A stretch of 64,000 bases of DNA from Atopsyche davidsoni (Eukaryota; Arthropoda; Insecta; Trichoptera; Hydrobiosidae). A model generated the notes under the pieces. That model saw only the letters and a program-made list of their open reading frames with translations. It was not told the DNA's origin and made no database searches. The stretch covers positions 5,336,501 through 5,400,500 of the forward strand of contig JAILWY010000024.1 in the NCBI GenBank assembly GCA_022113835.1. Direction: 5' to 3'. Shown piece by piece: positions 22,362 to 34,859 of this stretch. Made by a program: the position numbers and the translations under genes. Positions within the stretch are counted from its first letter, which is position 1; every line of letters begins with the position of its first letter.

Positions 22362-22449
22362 GGAGGTGTGATGGAAAATCAGGGGTCGCGTTCTAAACCG
22401 GGGCCTTGGCCGCAAGGGGGGCGTTATGGGGGTGGAAACCACATGGTAC

Positions 22450-25150
22450 TATCTCATCATCTTCTTAATAACCACGTGTATATACTCTTATATGCAAGTA
22501 TGCTATTGCAGGCTATAGGTAAAACTTTCACCCTGACAGAATTATGCCTTAAATTTATCTGAACTGCTTCTGCTTCAAGTTTTCTGTACTCCGACGTTTC
22601 AGTCACCATCTTCAAGATAACGGTTGTACGTCTTGTTTTGCCTCTGAAAAGTGATATACTGAATTCCTGAAAATAATCCCAGTATGGGGACTGAAATATC
22701 CGAAGACATTAAACCCATGGAAATCGTATTCATACCATATTTTCTCTATCATCAATCAGTATTTGAGTGTTTGCACCACTCAAAGATTTAGATTCTCGGA
22801 TAGTTACATGTTTCACTATAAATAAATGTAGCATAAAAAGAAACGTTGGGACAGGGAGTTTCTTGTTCGTCATATTTACAACCTTAATATTCAAAATAAA
22901 TACGAAAGGGAAACAAAGTACGGATCGTTATATTGTGTCGCCCGATGAAGCTCACAAAGGGCCGCAGGTTTATTGTCGAGATGACGGGATTCAATAAATA
23001 AGGTAATAACCTCTTCAGAGATGACTTATATATACAAATGGAGAGATGGGTCTTAACTTTCTGTCAGTGTAAAAAATATTTTTCTTAAAATATTTTGGTA
23101 ATCGATTTTAGTTTGGGTCCAAATAATATTTTATCAGTTTTTTTGGTATTTTTATCTTTCTTTGTTTCATAATAGAACACCCTTTTCTCTTCCCAGATGA
23201 GAATTTCCACAGAGTGTTTAGTAACTAGCACAAGTTATTCGATAAGAATTCATATCAGCTTTCTCAAATGTCTTTTCAGGTTGACTTATTATCAAGCATT
23301 ATTTTACAGGAACTTACAATTAACTTGATGAATTAAAATTATCCCCAAAGAGGCGGGCAAGAAAATGGATTAAAGTTATTTAAAGCACTTGTGGTTATTT
23401 TTTATCATGTTGCAATAAAAAAAAACCTGGAAATATATGGTTTAATGTCAGTTTGGATATAAAGATAAAATAAAGAATGCATTACAGGAATTTTCATAAA
23501 ATCCTATCGTAAGGTTATTTTTTTTTTGATCTATTTTATTTTATTGTTAATCTACGCTTAATGGTACACAATCTGAGAAAGAACCGATAAATGCCAAAGA
23601 TCACGGTTGGAAACCCACAAAATTCATATTTAATTAAATTCATACTGAAATGATACATCCGAAGTAAACTCCCTTCAGATTGCCAGCACCAAATTATATG
23701 TGATTGTTACTCTAATTAAATTTCCCTTCAGGACGTTTTCAATATACCCCGTATTTAATTAAGGTTATTAAATTTTGTATCAATCAATGAATATTACTTT
23801 CACACAAATATTCATCTATATATATATTAAATAGCGTGCTTGTTTAAAGTTCATCTCTGATTGTTACAAAACGATACGTCACTGGGCAAAAGGTTAAAAA
23901 AAAAGCAATATTGCTCGGCATCGCGTGCAATTTCTCGCAAGTTATTTAGGAGAATATTAAAAAAGCACATTCACGGCAATCTCTCTCGTTTTCACGCAAC
24001 TGATTGGTGCAAAAATGAGGCAGCAATTTTTTTTTCTAGACATGAATGAAGAGCAAAAATAACCCAGAGGTACTCTACAAAAAAACCATTGTGGAATGTA
24101 TGAGGTAAGAGAAATATTACAGGTCACAGAGTATTAGAGTGGATCGTTCAAACAAACTCATTCCGGATGATTTGATATTTGCGGATGTACACGATTATAT
24201 ATAATTAACTAATTAGATATATTAAATATACTTAGCTAAATGTCTATAAGATATTTCAATACTTTTTCGAATGAGCACTTTTCATTTTAAGGGTTTTTCA
24301 GGCGAAAAATAATATGCCAATATTGTACTGTTTCTTTGTATTTTTTGTATATATTTGTTCATCAAGTAATATAAAATACAAAGAAACTTTAATGTTATGC
24401 TTCGCAGATTCACAGCGATGTATCACGGATGTGGAAAATGTTTCTATTTTTCAGGAAAATGAAAAAGGCAGGTGAAGGCAGCATCTGTCAAATACTTGAC
24501 AGGATTCTATCTATACAATTATTCCATTGAAATGGAGAATTCTGACGTGAATACATTTCCGTAGAGCTACTGAAAACTACGTTGCAGTTAGTGTTAGCGA
24601 GAGATACCATTATAATACAATTTAAATACGAACAAACATCTATTTTACATTATAAAATTCTTTCAAAATATTGGCATTAAAATATATCATCAATACTTGA
24701 ACTAAAAGATTTTTTTACATGAAACGACATTTACACACAAAAATATCCAAAAAGGTAGATGAAGCTTACTTTAATTAGTAAATATTTTATGTTATAGTTT
24801 TCAACCCTTAAAGTCTTTTGAAAATAAAGCCGTTAAATATAAAGCGATAATATAATGTGTTATTTTGGGATTTCAATAATTCATATGTTGCATAGCCCAT
24901 AATTTATGATGACATCTGTTTTTAATCACAAACGTAATATATTTCAGAGCATTTGTGAATACAAAACAATATGTAATTAAATATGAAATTATGGGCATTT
25001 AATAATATAGAATATAATATTAAAACATTAATTATAAAAATGTATAGTAATAATTATTAAATGATCAAATATGCGTTTGTCTCTTGTGTTCAAATTTTAC
25101 CGTATTTATGTAAAAAATGTAAAAATACTTTAAAAAAATAATTTTATAAA
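22450..25150. other. AT-rich non-coding sequence
   Basis: No recognised gene, RNA or transposon. A plus-strand segment at about 24040-24104 has good splice-like borders but stops in all frames. Confidence 0.5.
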
Positions 25151-25212
25151 TTAATGTATTGCATTGCGCTTTGTTTTATAATCGTCGAATTATTAAAAAA
25201 AAAAAAAAAAAG

Positions 25213-25440
25213 TTGACGTGCCCTGGCAATTTGCAAATGGCCAACCAGGTGCACGCATCATTTGAGCACGCTTGGAAATCCATTACGTCGACCAATCAGA
25301 ATCAGAGGTGCAAGGGGCGCTCAACAAGCGGCCCGCGGTCCTTCACAGGTCCCACGGACAATGCCAGCCTAATTGGTTGATGCATAGAGCACTTGAGCCA
25401 ATGGTGGTGCTGTTGAGTGCTCTACCAATATTATCTCCAC
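25213..25440. promoter_or_regulatory. GC-richer island with CCAAT boxes
   Basis: It contains GACCAATCAG (about 25290), ATTGG (about 25372) and GCCAATGG (about 25396), the pentamer bound by NF-Y, in a GC-richer block following a poly-A run. No open frame stands out. A regulatory role is inference from motif density only. Confidence 0.25.
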
Positions 25441-25488
25441 GATGACGAAACTACTCAAGTCACCAAGTCACTCTATATATATATATAT

Positions 25489-26060
25489 ACTGGGTGTCCA
25501 AAGAGAGTATCGGGTATTTGTTAGATCAGTAAAACAAAAACTACTAGTAATCAAGTATTTTTTTTTTGTTGCTTATAAGAATACAAAATGTAAAATTATT
25601 TCAAAAAGATGATGTTATCCAAATGGTGACACTCTTTTAATCTGGAACTAAGATTGCTGATAACACGCTGACACATAGCCCTCGATATTGCTGCCATTTT
25701 TGACCTGATGTTTTGTTTCAATTCCGTTAGGTTCGTCGGATTATTCTCATGAACCCTACTTTTAAGGTATCCCCATACTCGAGGCTTCTGGGAGGCCAGT
25801 TGATGTTACCTCTACGTGAAATGACCTTATTAGGGAATAATTCGTTTACAGCTTCAATTGATTGATTGAATTTATATAACCACGTTCTTGAGTTGAAACC
25901 TTGAAAATCCTGCAACTCTGGGCCCAAAAATTTTCGCAGCATATCGCAATAATGGTCACTAACATCCACCCGATACTTTTTTTGGATACATCATTTATAG
26001 TACCACGCTTACTTATTAGCGGTTTCAATGACTTTCTTTGCCGGCCCATGATCGTATATG
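25489..26060 (-). pseudogene. Broken Tc1/mariner-superfamily transposase (DUF4817-type)
   Basis: Minus-strand frames give MLRKFLGPELQDFQGFNSRT, then NELFPNKVISRRGNINWPPR, then after a deletion VWGYLKSRVHENNPTNLTEL and SKMAAISRAMCQRVISNLSS. These match the end of the DDE transposase of a widespread insect family whose core reads NWPPRSPDLTPxDFFLWGYLK; the PDLTPxDFFL part, with its third catalytic Asp, is deleted here. The 3' terminus ACTGGGTGTCC at 25489 abuts a TA repeat, consistent with TA target sites. No matching 5' terminus was found up to 26220, so the 5' half is missing. Confidence 0.8.
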
Positions 26061-27400
26061 CAGAAGATCTTATTATACAAATCGTAAACTTTAGGGCTGT
26101 AGCACCTTTGAAATTAAACCTACTTTCATATTTGAACTACCCCTAATGTGAAATTTCACGAAAAAAGACGTCGAGTGCTCTTATTCTCTTTTTTACAGCA
26201 GCCCTATAAAAATCATGTACAGTGAGCATTCTACAAGTAAAGTGTTAAATTATCATACCAAAACAACTTTACACAAATGTTGGTCGAAAATATATTATTA
26301 TTTCACAAATTATAATCAAGTGTTAATAAAGCATTTTTACTTTACATACTTCGCATTAAAGCTTCGCTTAAAGCTTTTAGCCGTGTATTTAAATAAATAT
26401 GGTTAGTACGTGTATGCATTAGCCAGATTAATGCCGGTTATTTTGTATTTTATTTTTTTAAGTATAAGGTTGTGTTTGAGAGAGTCTGCCTCTCAGAAAG
26501 CAGAACGTTCATGTTTAACAAATATAAATGGCGTCCATTTGTTTCAATTCCGGAAGCTCGTGTCATGCCTGTTGTCGTTCGACAGGTGTAACTGCCACAC
26601 CTGAAGCGAAGTCTCACGTGCCTTGTGATGTATTACAATATCATCAAGTTTCAATCTTATTCAGAGAAATATTTATATAAGCATGATATATACAGCATGG
26701 ACTCATACAAACGACTACTTTAAAAATAAAAATAAAATATTTGCAGGTGCTAGCATGACGGATTTCAAAGTGGTACCTTCAAATGCAAGTTGCAAACTCG
26801 ATAGTAGTAACTTTGGTTTAAAGCATGTTGTTTATAAATAAATAATTTTTTAAATCATTGAATATGTTGCGTTGAGTTTAAAGAAAAAAGAATATAAATA
26901 TCTTACATAAATATAAAAAAAAATAACGGACACCATCTCTGCAGAAAACGAACTAAAATACTAAAATCCGTAAGGATTAGTAAGGTTTTTGTAATTAATC
27001 TAAAGAAAAAAATATGCAGGTACTTATATTTTACATTAAATAGAATACTCAAAGGGTTTCTGTAATACTTATGATGAAAGTATTCGAAGAATTTAATAAG
27101 CAAACTTCATATCGGGTCAACAGTAGCTCATAGCTCTTTGACCTAGTTTTCAATATAACCGGATGAAATTCGTTGCGATGCGAGAATTGTTACTAAAAAG
27201 TATTTGCTGAACCATTTCAAAAATTTATTTTATAAATTTAGTATTTCACTAATACGAACAAATAAAACCCCAAAAAATAACTTGATAAGACGCATGCAGA
27301 GGTTTTTTTAAATAAAAAATAATTCGATTTTTTTTATTACTGTTTTAGGTTCAAAGTAATGAATGTATTTATTACGTGGGGTGTATAAAAATCAACGATG
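26060..27400. other. AT-rich non-coding sequence
   Basis: No recognised gene or repeat. Confidence 0.55.
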
Positions 27401-28430
27401 ACGCAATTTCGATATTGGACAGTGTGGACGAGCCGCGTGACGTCACAGAGGCCCTCGGAGTTGATTAACAAAATAATTGACGGACCCTTCAGCGATTGCG
27501 GACCGGAAGTGGATCGGGAAGCCATGCTGGTCTCTTGTGAACAATGAACTCGGTCTTGGATCGCATATGGAGAGTCCACTGTGGCTACAAATGTTTATAC
27601 ACCTGTCCCTCGATTCACACGGTACTCTACTGAAACATATATTTTTTCTGATGCGACCTTCTTTCTAAAGAGAAGCCTGAACCGGATGCCTTTAATGACT
27701 TGAATAAGGGCAAAAATTGGGTACGAGCTCTCCTTTTTCAGCGAGATATTAATAAAGGGTTTTGTTAATTATGGATTTCATTGATAGGTTTCGCTCAACT
27801 GAAATGGTTTCTTATTCATCTGACACCGAACTTTAATCGCATAAAACAGGAAGTGACGTCATACGGAATTATGCACATTTAAGTTTGATTTCGATTTACA
27901 CGGTTTTCAAAGGAACCTATCTTCAGTGTGTATAGGGCGATTGGTAAATGTACTATACCGGTGCTTTGAAAGGACTGGATGCGGTTCGTGGGTGCTGTTT
28001 ACCTTCCCAGGCAGTGGTCCATGGCAGAGGAGGCTGTGTGGCGAGAGCGATGCGGGATCTGCACCAAAGCAAATAACGAAAGGGCCATTTGTTTACGGTG
28101 AAACTATTGTACGATCCTCCTGTAAAGTCTACACCATTTGAAAAAAATAAATACACGCATAAAATACCTGTATTTGAATGAATGAATTCAGATTTATTTT
28201 TTCGAAATGCTATGAAATCAACTGTTGGGATCTCTCGTCTCCGATTCTCCTGAAAGCCGTCGCATCAGCATATGAAGGAGTGGCATCAAAGTATTTTAAA
28301 TAATGCAAATTGGGTCAATCTGCACTGGTATTGTTGTGGCTGCCAACATCCGGCCGCCATTACGGAAGTCAGGTGTGTTGTGAGCGCCAGATGGCGAGGC
28401 TTGCTTTCTAAACATATTTGCATACCCTGA
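27400..28430. promoter_or_regulatory. Cluster of GC-richer islands with CRE motifs
   Basis: Islands at about 27410-27560, 27950-28110 and 28300-28420 stand out from AT-rich DNA. Perfect cAMP response elements (TGACGTCA) occur at 27438-27445 and 27854-27861; ETS-like CCGGAAGTG and CAGGAAGTGA lie nearby. No coding exon is evident. These could be enhancers or promoters of an unseen gene or fragments of old repeats. Confidence 0.3.
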
Positions 28431-28685
28431 TAGCACTGAAGAGCCTTAGAGACGTAGCTTAAATTTTAATATTTGATTATATCTCAAAAATAAAAATAAA
28501 CCACTTCAAAAACCAATATTTGCTTTAAAAATAATTTATTTTTATTATAAAATTTTAAGATGTGCTACAAAAAAATTGTAATCTCCTCAAGTGTAGTGCT
28601 TTACCTCAAAATAAAAATAAAAAATAATACACTTTTATTCAATTTAATTCCTCGTCTGCTGTTTGCAGCGGGAAATTTGTTTCGG

Positions 28686-28707
28686 TCGGCCCCGGTACCG
28701 GGGCCGA
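28686..28707. repeat. 22-bp perfect GC-rich palindrome
   Basis: The sequence is its own reverse complement, centred on GGTACC, with 16 of 22 positions G or C outside the central TA and the ends. The outer context GTTTCGG..CCGAAAC extends the symmetry with a one-base slip. Exceptional in a 30% GC background. Confidence 0.85.
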
Positions 28708-29355
28708 AACATCGAAAAATCGTCGCTCAACAGCCAAGAAACAAACGGTCCGATAATTAATGAAAGAAAAATCGTTACACATTTTTAATCACGGAATTCG
28801 ACTACTGCGCCCTCAGCCAAATTAATTAGGAGTGACATTTTTAAAATGTCCGCCGGAAATACTAATTTTACAAAGAGCAACGTAATTAGTCTTGTTAGCG
28901 TGGGATTTGTACCATTAATGTGTATAATAAAAGATAGAATTTCAGGATCGAAATAAAAGTGCGCTGTGAAAACAGCCTTACAGAAATTTAAGCTACCAAA
29001 TTGATATCGTCATACATCATATATTTTATATAAAATATATATTCCTTATATTCTTTTTTTTTTGAAAGGCTTTAAACTACTTTTTAGGAGATCATCAATT
29101 AGTATTTCATATCGTACATTTGTTTGATGAATTTCCAGAACTTTGTTGTTATTGAAATGTATAAACTACTTGTTACAAGTTATATATATCACATCATATA
29201 TTTTAAATAAAATTGATACACTTATATTCCTGATATTCTTCATTCGTTGTGATCATTAATTAATATTTTATTTCATAAATCTCTTATAGAATATTTAATA
29301 TTTAATTGATAAATTGCCAGAGCTTTATCCTCATTCCTGTTTCGCGAGAATAGTT

Positions 29356-29600
29356 TTAAACTAGTTGTCTGAAGATCGTTATCCGAATGCGGGACCTCAG
29401 GTGAAATATGCACAGCTGATTGAAAGGTAGATTCCTGCACAGGTAATGCAGCTTCCTTTGCCGGAGGTACAACGGGAATTCCCCGGACAAAGGACCGCCA
29501 ACTTCTCCGGAGGAGCGTCTCGACGTGAGGTCTGACTCCTGATTGGAGGCAATTTGCGCCAAGTTGCCTGATTGGTCGGGGAATTTTCAATTATCCGCTA
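29356..29600. promoter_or_regulatory. GC-richer island with kappa-B-like and CCAAT motifs
   Basis: GGGAATTCCCC (29474-29484) matches the palindromic Rel/NF-kappa-B consensus; GATTGG boxes occur at about 29541 and 29570. Overlapping open frames resemble no known protein. The regulatory reading is inference. Confidence 0.3.
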
Positions 29601-30215
29601 AAAGAACGAATTTGAATTTGAAAATGGAACGTAGAATCAATTTGTTCCATGTTTAAATTTAATCTCTGAGGCGTTAGGAATTGTAAAGCGGCATCCACAC
29701 GCGTTGAATACGCAATCGGTTTTTTTTAACGAAATGACGAGAACAAAAATATATTATAATTATTAAAAAAAAATTTTTAGGTAATACATTGTATACATAA
29801 TATTATGAATTATGCGAATTTTAAAAATATTCAAACATGAAAAATAAAATTACAGTTGTTACAATACTCTTCTTTGTCTTTTGCTTTTGTGGCGGGACAA
29901 GAAAAAAATGTCTATTTTTCTTTTAACGCCTATTTGTTACAATACATTCAATATTTTTAGACTCTCAAATATTAAAAAAAAAAACTTTATTTGGAGAAAT
30001 ACTCAATTATATACTCTTTGGTCTCAAAATGCAAGCATGCATTTTTTTTTAAACATATTTACCTTAAAGACTTGTGATGTTAAAAAATCAGGTTTTTAAT
30101 AAAATTATACATACATATAGATATATAATTTAAGTTTCAGTTTACAGTTTCAATAAAAATAAGCAAAATTATTATTATTGACCCTAAGAAACCCAAGTTG
30201 CGACACCACGTAGAA

Positions 30216-30233
30216 CACGTGACCCTGCACGTG
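30216..30233. promoter_or_regulatory. Tandem E-boxes with 6-nt spacer
   Basis: Two perfect CACGTG hexamers (30216-30221 and 30228-30233) are separated by ACCCTG. Tandem E-boxes with 6-7 nt spacing are a known high-affinity CLOCK-type arrangement. TTTATAA follows at about 30242. No gene start is recognised near it. Confidence 0.35.
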
Positions 30234-30299
30234 CCGATTTTCCTTTATAACCTTGGCCATTCACAAAGTAAGCCTGTAATACGTTTATTTACTCATGAA

Positions 30300-33200
30300 T
30301 GGGAAACAAAAATACATCCGATTAAATATTATTTTAATCTGCAAATAAAATAAAAAAAATTAAGAGAAAAATAAGCTTCTTATTTTCAGGACTAAACAAG
30401 TGTTCAATATATTTTCTTTTCTATTTTGTATGTACAATGTTTTTAGTGCACTATAAATAATTCGATCATGTTATGTAACTAAATCGACATTTCTCAAATG
30501 TGTAGAAAGGAGATTGCATAAACGACTGTTGGACCCGAAATCCATCAAAACAACCTCAAAGGAAGGAAATGCAAAAGATATCCCTTGACACAAAAATAAT
30601 ATGCATATCTTTCCCGAATGCCATCGAAAATATTTTCTCCCATTGGTCTTAGAACGTCATAGGTCAGATTTTTTCAGAAGAATCTGTTTACTATTTGTTT
30701 GAGGATGGCTTCGAAATAAAAATATTCAAAGAAACCATCAATTTTAGATTTACTTGCAAATTTTGTTTGCATAGAGCTTTGCCGAAAAATATATATATTT
30801 GGGAATATTTATATAAACATTGACTATACGTTATATATTATTGATTTGGTTTTAGATGCAATTTATTAGCATTAATTAAATTGAGGTATTTTTATGAATA
30901 CTTTGTGGCACAGTAATAAATACGCTTGCCTGCTTGCTACATCGTGTGATTTATTTTTTTGATAGTTTTTTTACGTGATAATAACATTTAAAAAAATATT
31001 TTTATGTCATAAGTAAATATCTAAAACGTTTCAACTCAGAAACACCCGCTTTTTGATAAGTTAAGCACATATTTTCTGTATCTATTTGATGAATGATATT
31101 TTATTTTATTTATAAAAATTGCATTGAAACCTTTAAACAACGCACCAGCAAGCAAAAAAGCTTTAAAGCTCATGGTGAAACTCAAAATTTCTATCCATAG
31201 GCTTTGGTACAGTTTTAAACAAACGTAATATGTCCGATTCGTGCAGCAGCCCATGACGATCGCTGGGCCATAAATAACGAATTTTAAATGAAAACACCTA
31301 AAAAAGAGATGATGGCAGGTACAAATTCAGGAAGCTTCGTAGTTTTATCTAGTCCAGGCAAATACAACGCGATGAAACATTAATACATTTCAAATATACA
31401 GCCTTATATCATCATGTCGCGCACGCATTTCAAAACGAAACTGTATTTCATTCAAACTTCATATTTGATTTCAAATATCATGCGACTTTTTCACTAACGA
31501 CAATCACGAGTTATTCTCGTATTTAATATTTATTTTTAAATATAAACAACGTGGACTATCAGGTCGCTGGATGTATATTTAAGTATTGTATTCTCGCGCA
31601 GTTTAATCGGTTAGAGTGCATGTCTAAGAAAGTGTAATAATAAAGGTGAAGACTCGAACCTTACAGGTGTCGCATAAAAGCCTTTCGAGGATACATCTCA
31701 TCGTTTTATACGTGAATAGATTTGATTGAATCATTTTTTTTTATTTTTTGGTGCAATTCTGTGTGGTACAGTGGTTTTTCAGGCGATGGGAAAAGGCTGT
31801 AGGTTTTGCGCCCCTTCGGCCTTGTATGTAGATATTGATGAAAAGAGAGCAGATAAGGCCTGGAAACGACTCGTGTGACATGTGTTCTGTAGGAATCGTG
31901 TTTGTTTTGTTAGCTAATCGATATATCGGTGAGCAGTTATGCATGAACTGAAAAGATACCGATAAAACAAAACCCGGACCACTGTCACGTCATCAATCAT
32001 TCAGCTAAGCCGTATTAATTTTATTTAAATATTTTTATATTAATTTCGGCAAAGATCACTTGCTGCAGCTTTATTCTAACACCCTACCTGTTAACGCCCA
32101 AAAAAAAAACGTTATCTCATACAAGTTTTAACAATCGATCGCAAGGAGTACTCAACGGACAAAGAAAAATAAATTAACAAGTCAGCGATTTCTATTTCAC
32201 GTTCGACATTAATATCCGAAAATTTACAATATGATTGCATTAAAATATGCAGAAATAACTTCTTTATCTCATGAATGAATTTACAATATTTTGAATAAAA
32301 GCCTTTGTGCTCTCCGGCGGCAGTGAATTGAGATTTCTAACTTTTCGGCGATTTGAATTTCCCGAACTTTACTTTATCTGTGTTGATGCTCTTTATTCGG
32401 GGATAATTAAACGAGATAGAATCGTATAAAAAATAAATAATTCATATCATTACGAATTGCTTCGGATATTCTTCTGCAAGTCAAAAGTTCTATGGACGTT
32501 ATACAAGATTCCCATCATTCCAAAAGGACCCTCAATATTTTGACAAAGCTTCTAAATCAGATAATGTTTTTCAATCTTAAGTAATACGAACTGAAATCGA
32601 CTACTTTGCTTCTGAATATATACAAGAAATTTCATGAATATTCATTTTAAAATACTTTGCAGCCTGCCGAGACAATACTGATATACGCAAAAATGCCTTA
32701 TATAACACTTTTCACGTTAAGCTTTGACTGTAAGTTAAAGCTACTTGGTGTCTTCTTTCATCTGAAATCCTGAAAATGATCCTAGGACTATAACAAAATA
32801 ATAAAATCATCAAAATAACGAGTGCCAAAACCAATGAACATACTTATAGTAAATATGCTGTTTAGTATTAAAAAGTATATTATACCATATATAATTGGAA
32901 TATACTAGAAGCCTTCAGCTGAAAAATCAATACAGTTTTATTGCGCATTTAATTTAATTTGATGTCTTTGAAAATATGCTATAAAGTGTTCAATCAGTTG
33001 GGATCACCCTATCGATTCTTTAAGTCGGAACATCCGAAGGTAATGCGAAGGAATGGAGCCGATAATGATATTCATTGGAAGGTTTACAACTACACGGTGA
33101 TCTATAATCATCTATCACCTTTTCATTGGATTTCTGTTATTATTTGTCCATTCGGATGCATCCATCATTTAATCGCGATTGCTTTTATTATTGGATAACA

Positions 33201-34850
33201 GAATAATTTAAAACAGCGTAATATATTTACGTGAACTTGGATATATTCATAGCGCAAAAAAAATCAAGAATTTGTAATAAAATATAATATTTTTTTACTA
33301 TAGTGCAAGTAGTCGAATAAATTATAAAAATTCACGGTTAAATTTAAGCCGTTTTTATTTTGAAATTTCTATTGGATTAAATTTTTTTAAATAAATATGT
33401 TGTCGAAAAACTGTTAATATTTATTTGTTTGACCTTTTATAATTATTTATAAAATTTTCAATCTTAAGAATAATTTGTAAAAATACTCAAAGATATTTAC
33501 ACTTACACTTAAAAATAAGATCTATATGTCTAAAATGAATTTATTGAAAATGTAAAAACGGTTCTAATATTTTTTATTTTTTTTTATTTTTCATCGCTTT
33601 ATAATGTTAAATATAATCCGATAGGCATTTTAAATATAAACTCCTCGTACGAACAAGTCTCGTTAGGATAACTTTGAACGGTGGAGAAATCGTTAAACTT
33701 TTGCCTAAACATTACTTTACGAGGATTTAGCTTAAGCGTAGGTTTCTGGCTACGCTCGGCCTAATTTTAAGTCAATTTAAAATTGAGCTGAAGAAGTAGG
33801 TTTTATTTAAATTGGCTTGCAGTTTTTGTAATAGCAGAGATGAATAAATATATTTTAAAAACAAATTTCAAATGAAAACTATTTGTATATATATATAGAT
33901 ATTTTTTTTAAAAATTTCACAGGGTGTGCTCAAATAAACATTTTTTAAAGCATTAACTATGGTGAAATTTTTAAATTTTATTTAACGTTAATAGTAAGAA
34001 AATAATAAATAAATAATAATAAAATAAAGGACAAACTTTGAGAGAAAATAAATCAACAAAAAACTTTATAAATTATTATGTCTTGACATCTCTTATTACA
34101 AACAAAGTCTTATTTGTTGTAAGCTTTTTTAAGATATGATCAAACATGTATTACAAGCATATTCCGGACACATAACAAGCCTGTAACTGTGATAGCTTTC
34201 ATCTGCTTGCAATCTACAATAAAATATAACTTTTCTTTCATATAATTTTACATTTGATGTTTTTCACTTGTACTGAAAATTTAGAGTAAAAAGTTCCCTG
34301 AAAAAATTTATATTATTATGTAATAATTTTTTTTATGTTTGATTCCGAATTGAGATACGCCTTTTATCATAAATATAAATATATAAACGTAAAATTTAAT
34401 CAATTTAAACAGTTATCTCACATCTTCATTTCTCTATTAGCAAAGAGAGCCACGGTTTCCGCGTATTTCCTGAATTTCAGTATTTCGACATTTGTTTGAA
34501 TGAGAAATTGACTCGATAAATAGATTTTTCAATAGATACGATACCCTTAAAAGGCTTTATACACAACTATAAAATCGCTAAAAATAATTTATTTCACCGC
34601 TCTTTTAGAACTGAAAATATTATCAAGAAATAAATGTTGACTTTCATCGAAAAAAATATTTGATAAATAAGCTCGGTCTTTGAAAATTTATTTCGCCGTG
34701 TTGTTATTAATATTTTTTTGTGAATTTAAAAATAGACAGTTTTATCAAATAAATAGTTTTTTTTTTTAAGCAATTATCAAGTTAAAAATTGTATATAAAT
34801 ACATGGGCGATGAATATGAATTTATTTAATGTCTAATAGTCGTCTCACTG
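30300..34850. other. AT-rich non-coding sequence
   Basis: No recognised gene. Contains a tRNA-like SINE remnant (31601-31660). An 80-codon frame at 32959-33198 is no longer than chance allows and resembles nothing known. Confidence 0.5.
31601..31660 (+). repeat. tRNA-like SINE remnant
   Basis: GTTTAATCGGTTAGAGTGCA resembles a tRNA D-arm/A box and GAAGACTCGAACC a degenerate T-arm. The stems do not fold into a proper tRNA, so this is probably a decayed tRNA-derived SINE. Confidence 0.3.
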
Positions 34851-34859
34851 GTATGGTTT

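Noticed and set aside
24040..24104. Plus-strand segment between a strong CTAG acceptor and a GTAAGA donor
   Set aside because: All three frames contain stops; at most a UTR exon, and nothing else supports it.
25213..27580. Weak similarity between the island at 25317-25356 and the minus strand at 27478-27520 (both can encode RSTSGP-like peptides)
   Set aside because: Nucleotide similarity is only about 60% over a short span; not enough to call a repeat or shared gene.
32959..33198. 80-codon plus-strand frame with many aromatic and His residues
   Set aside because: No recognisable domain, no splice or promoter support; treated as chance.
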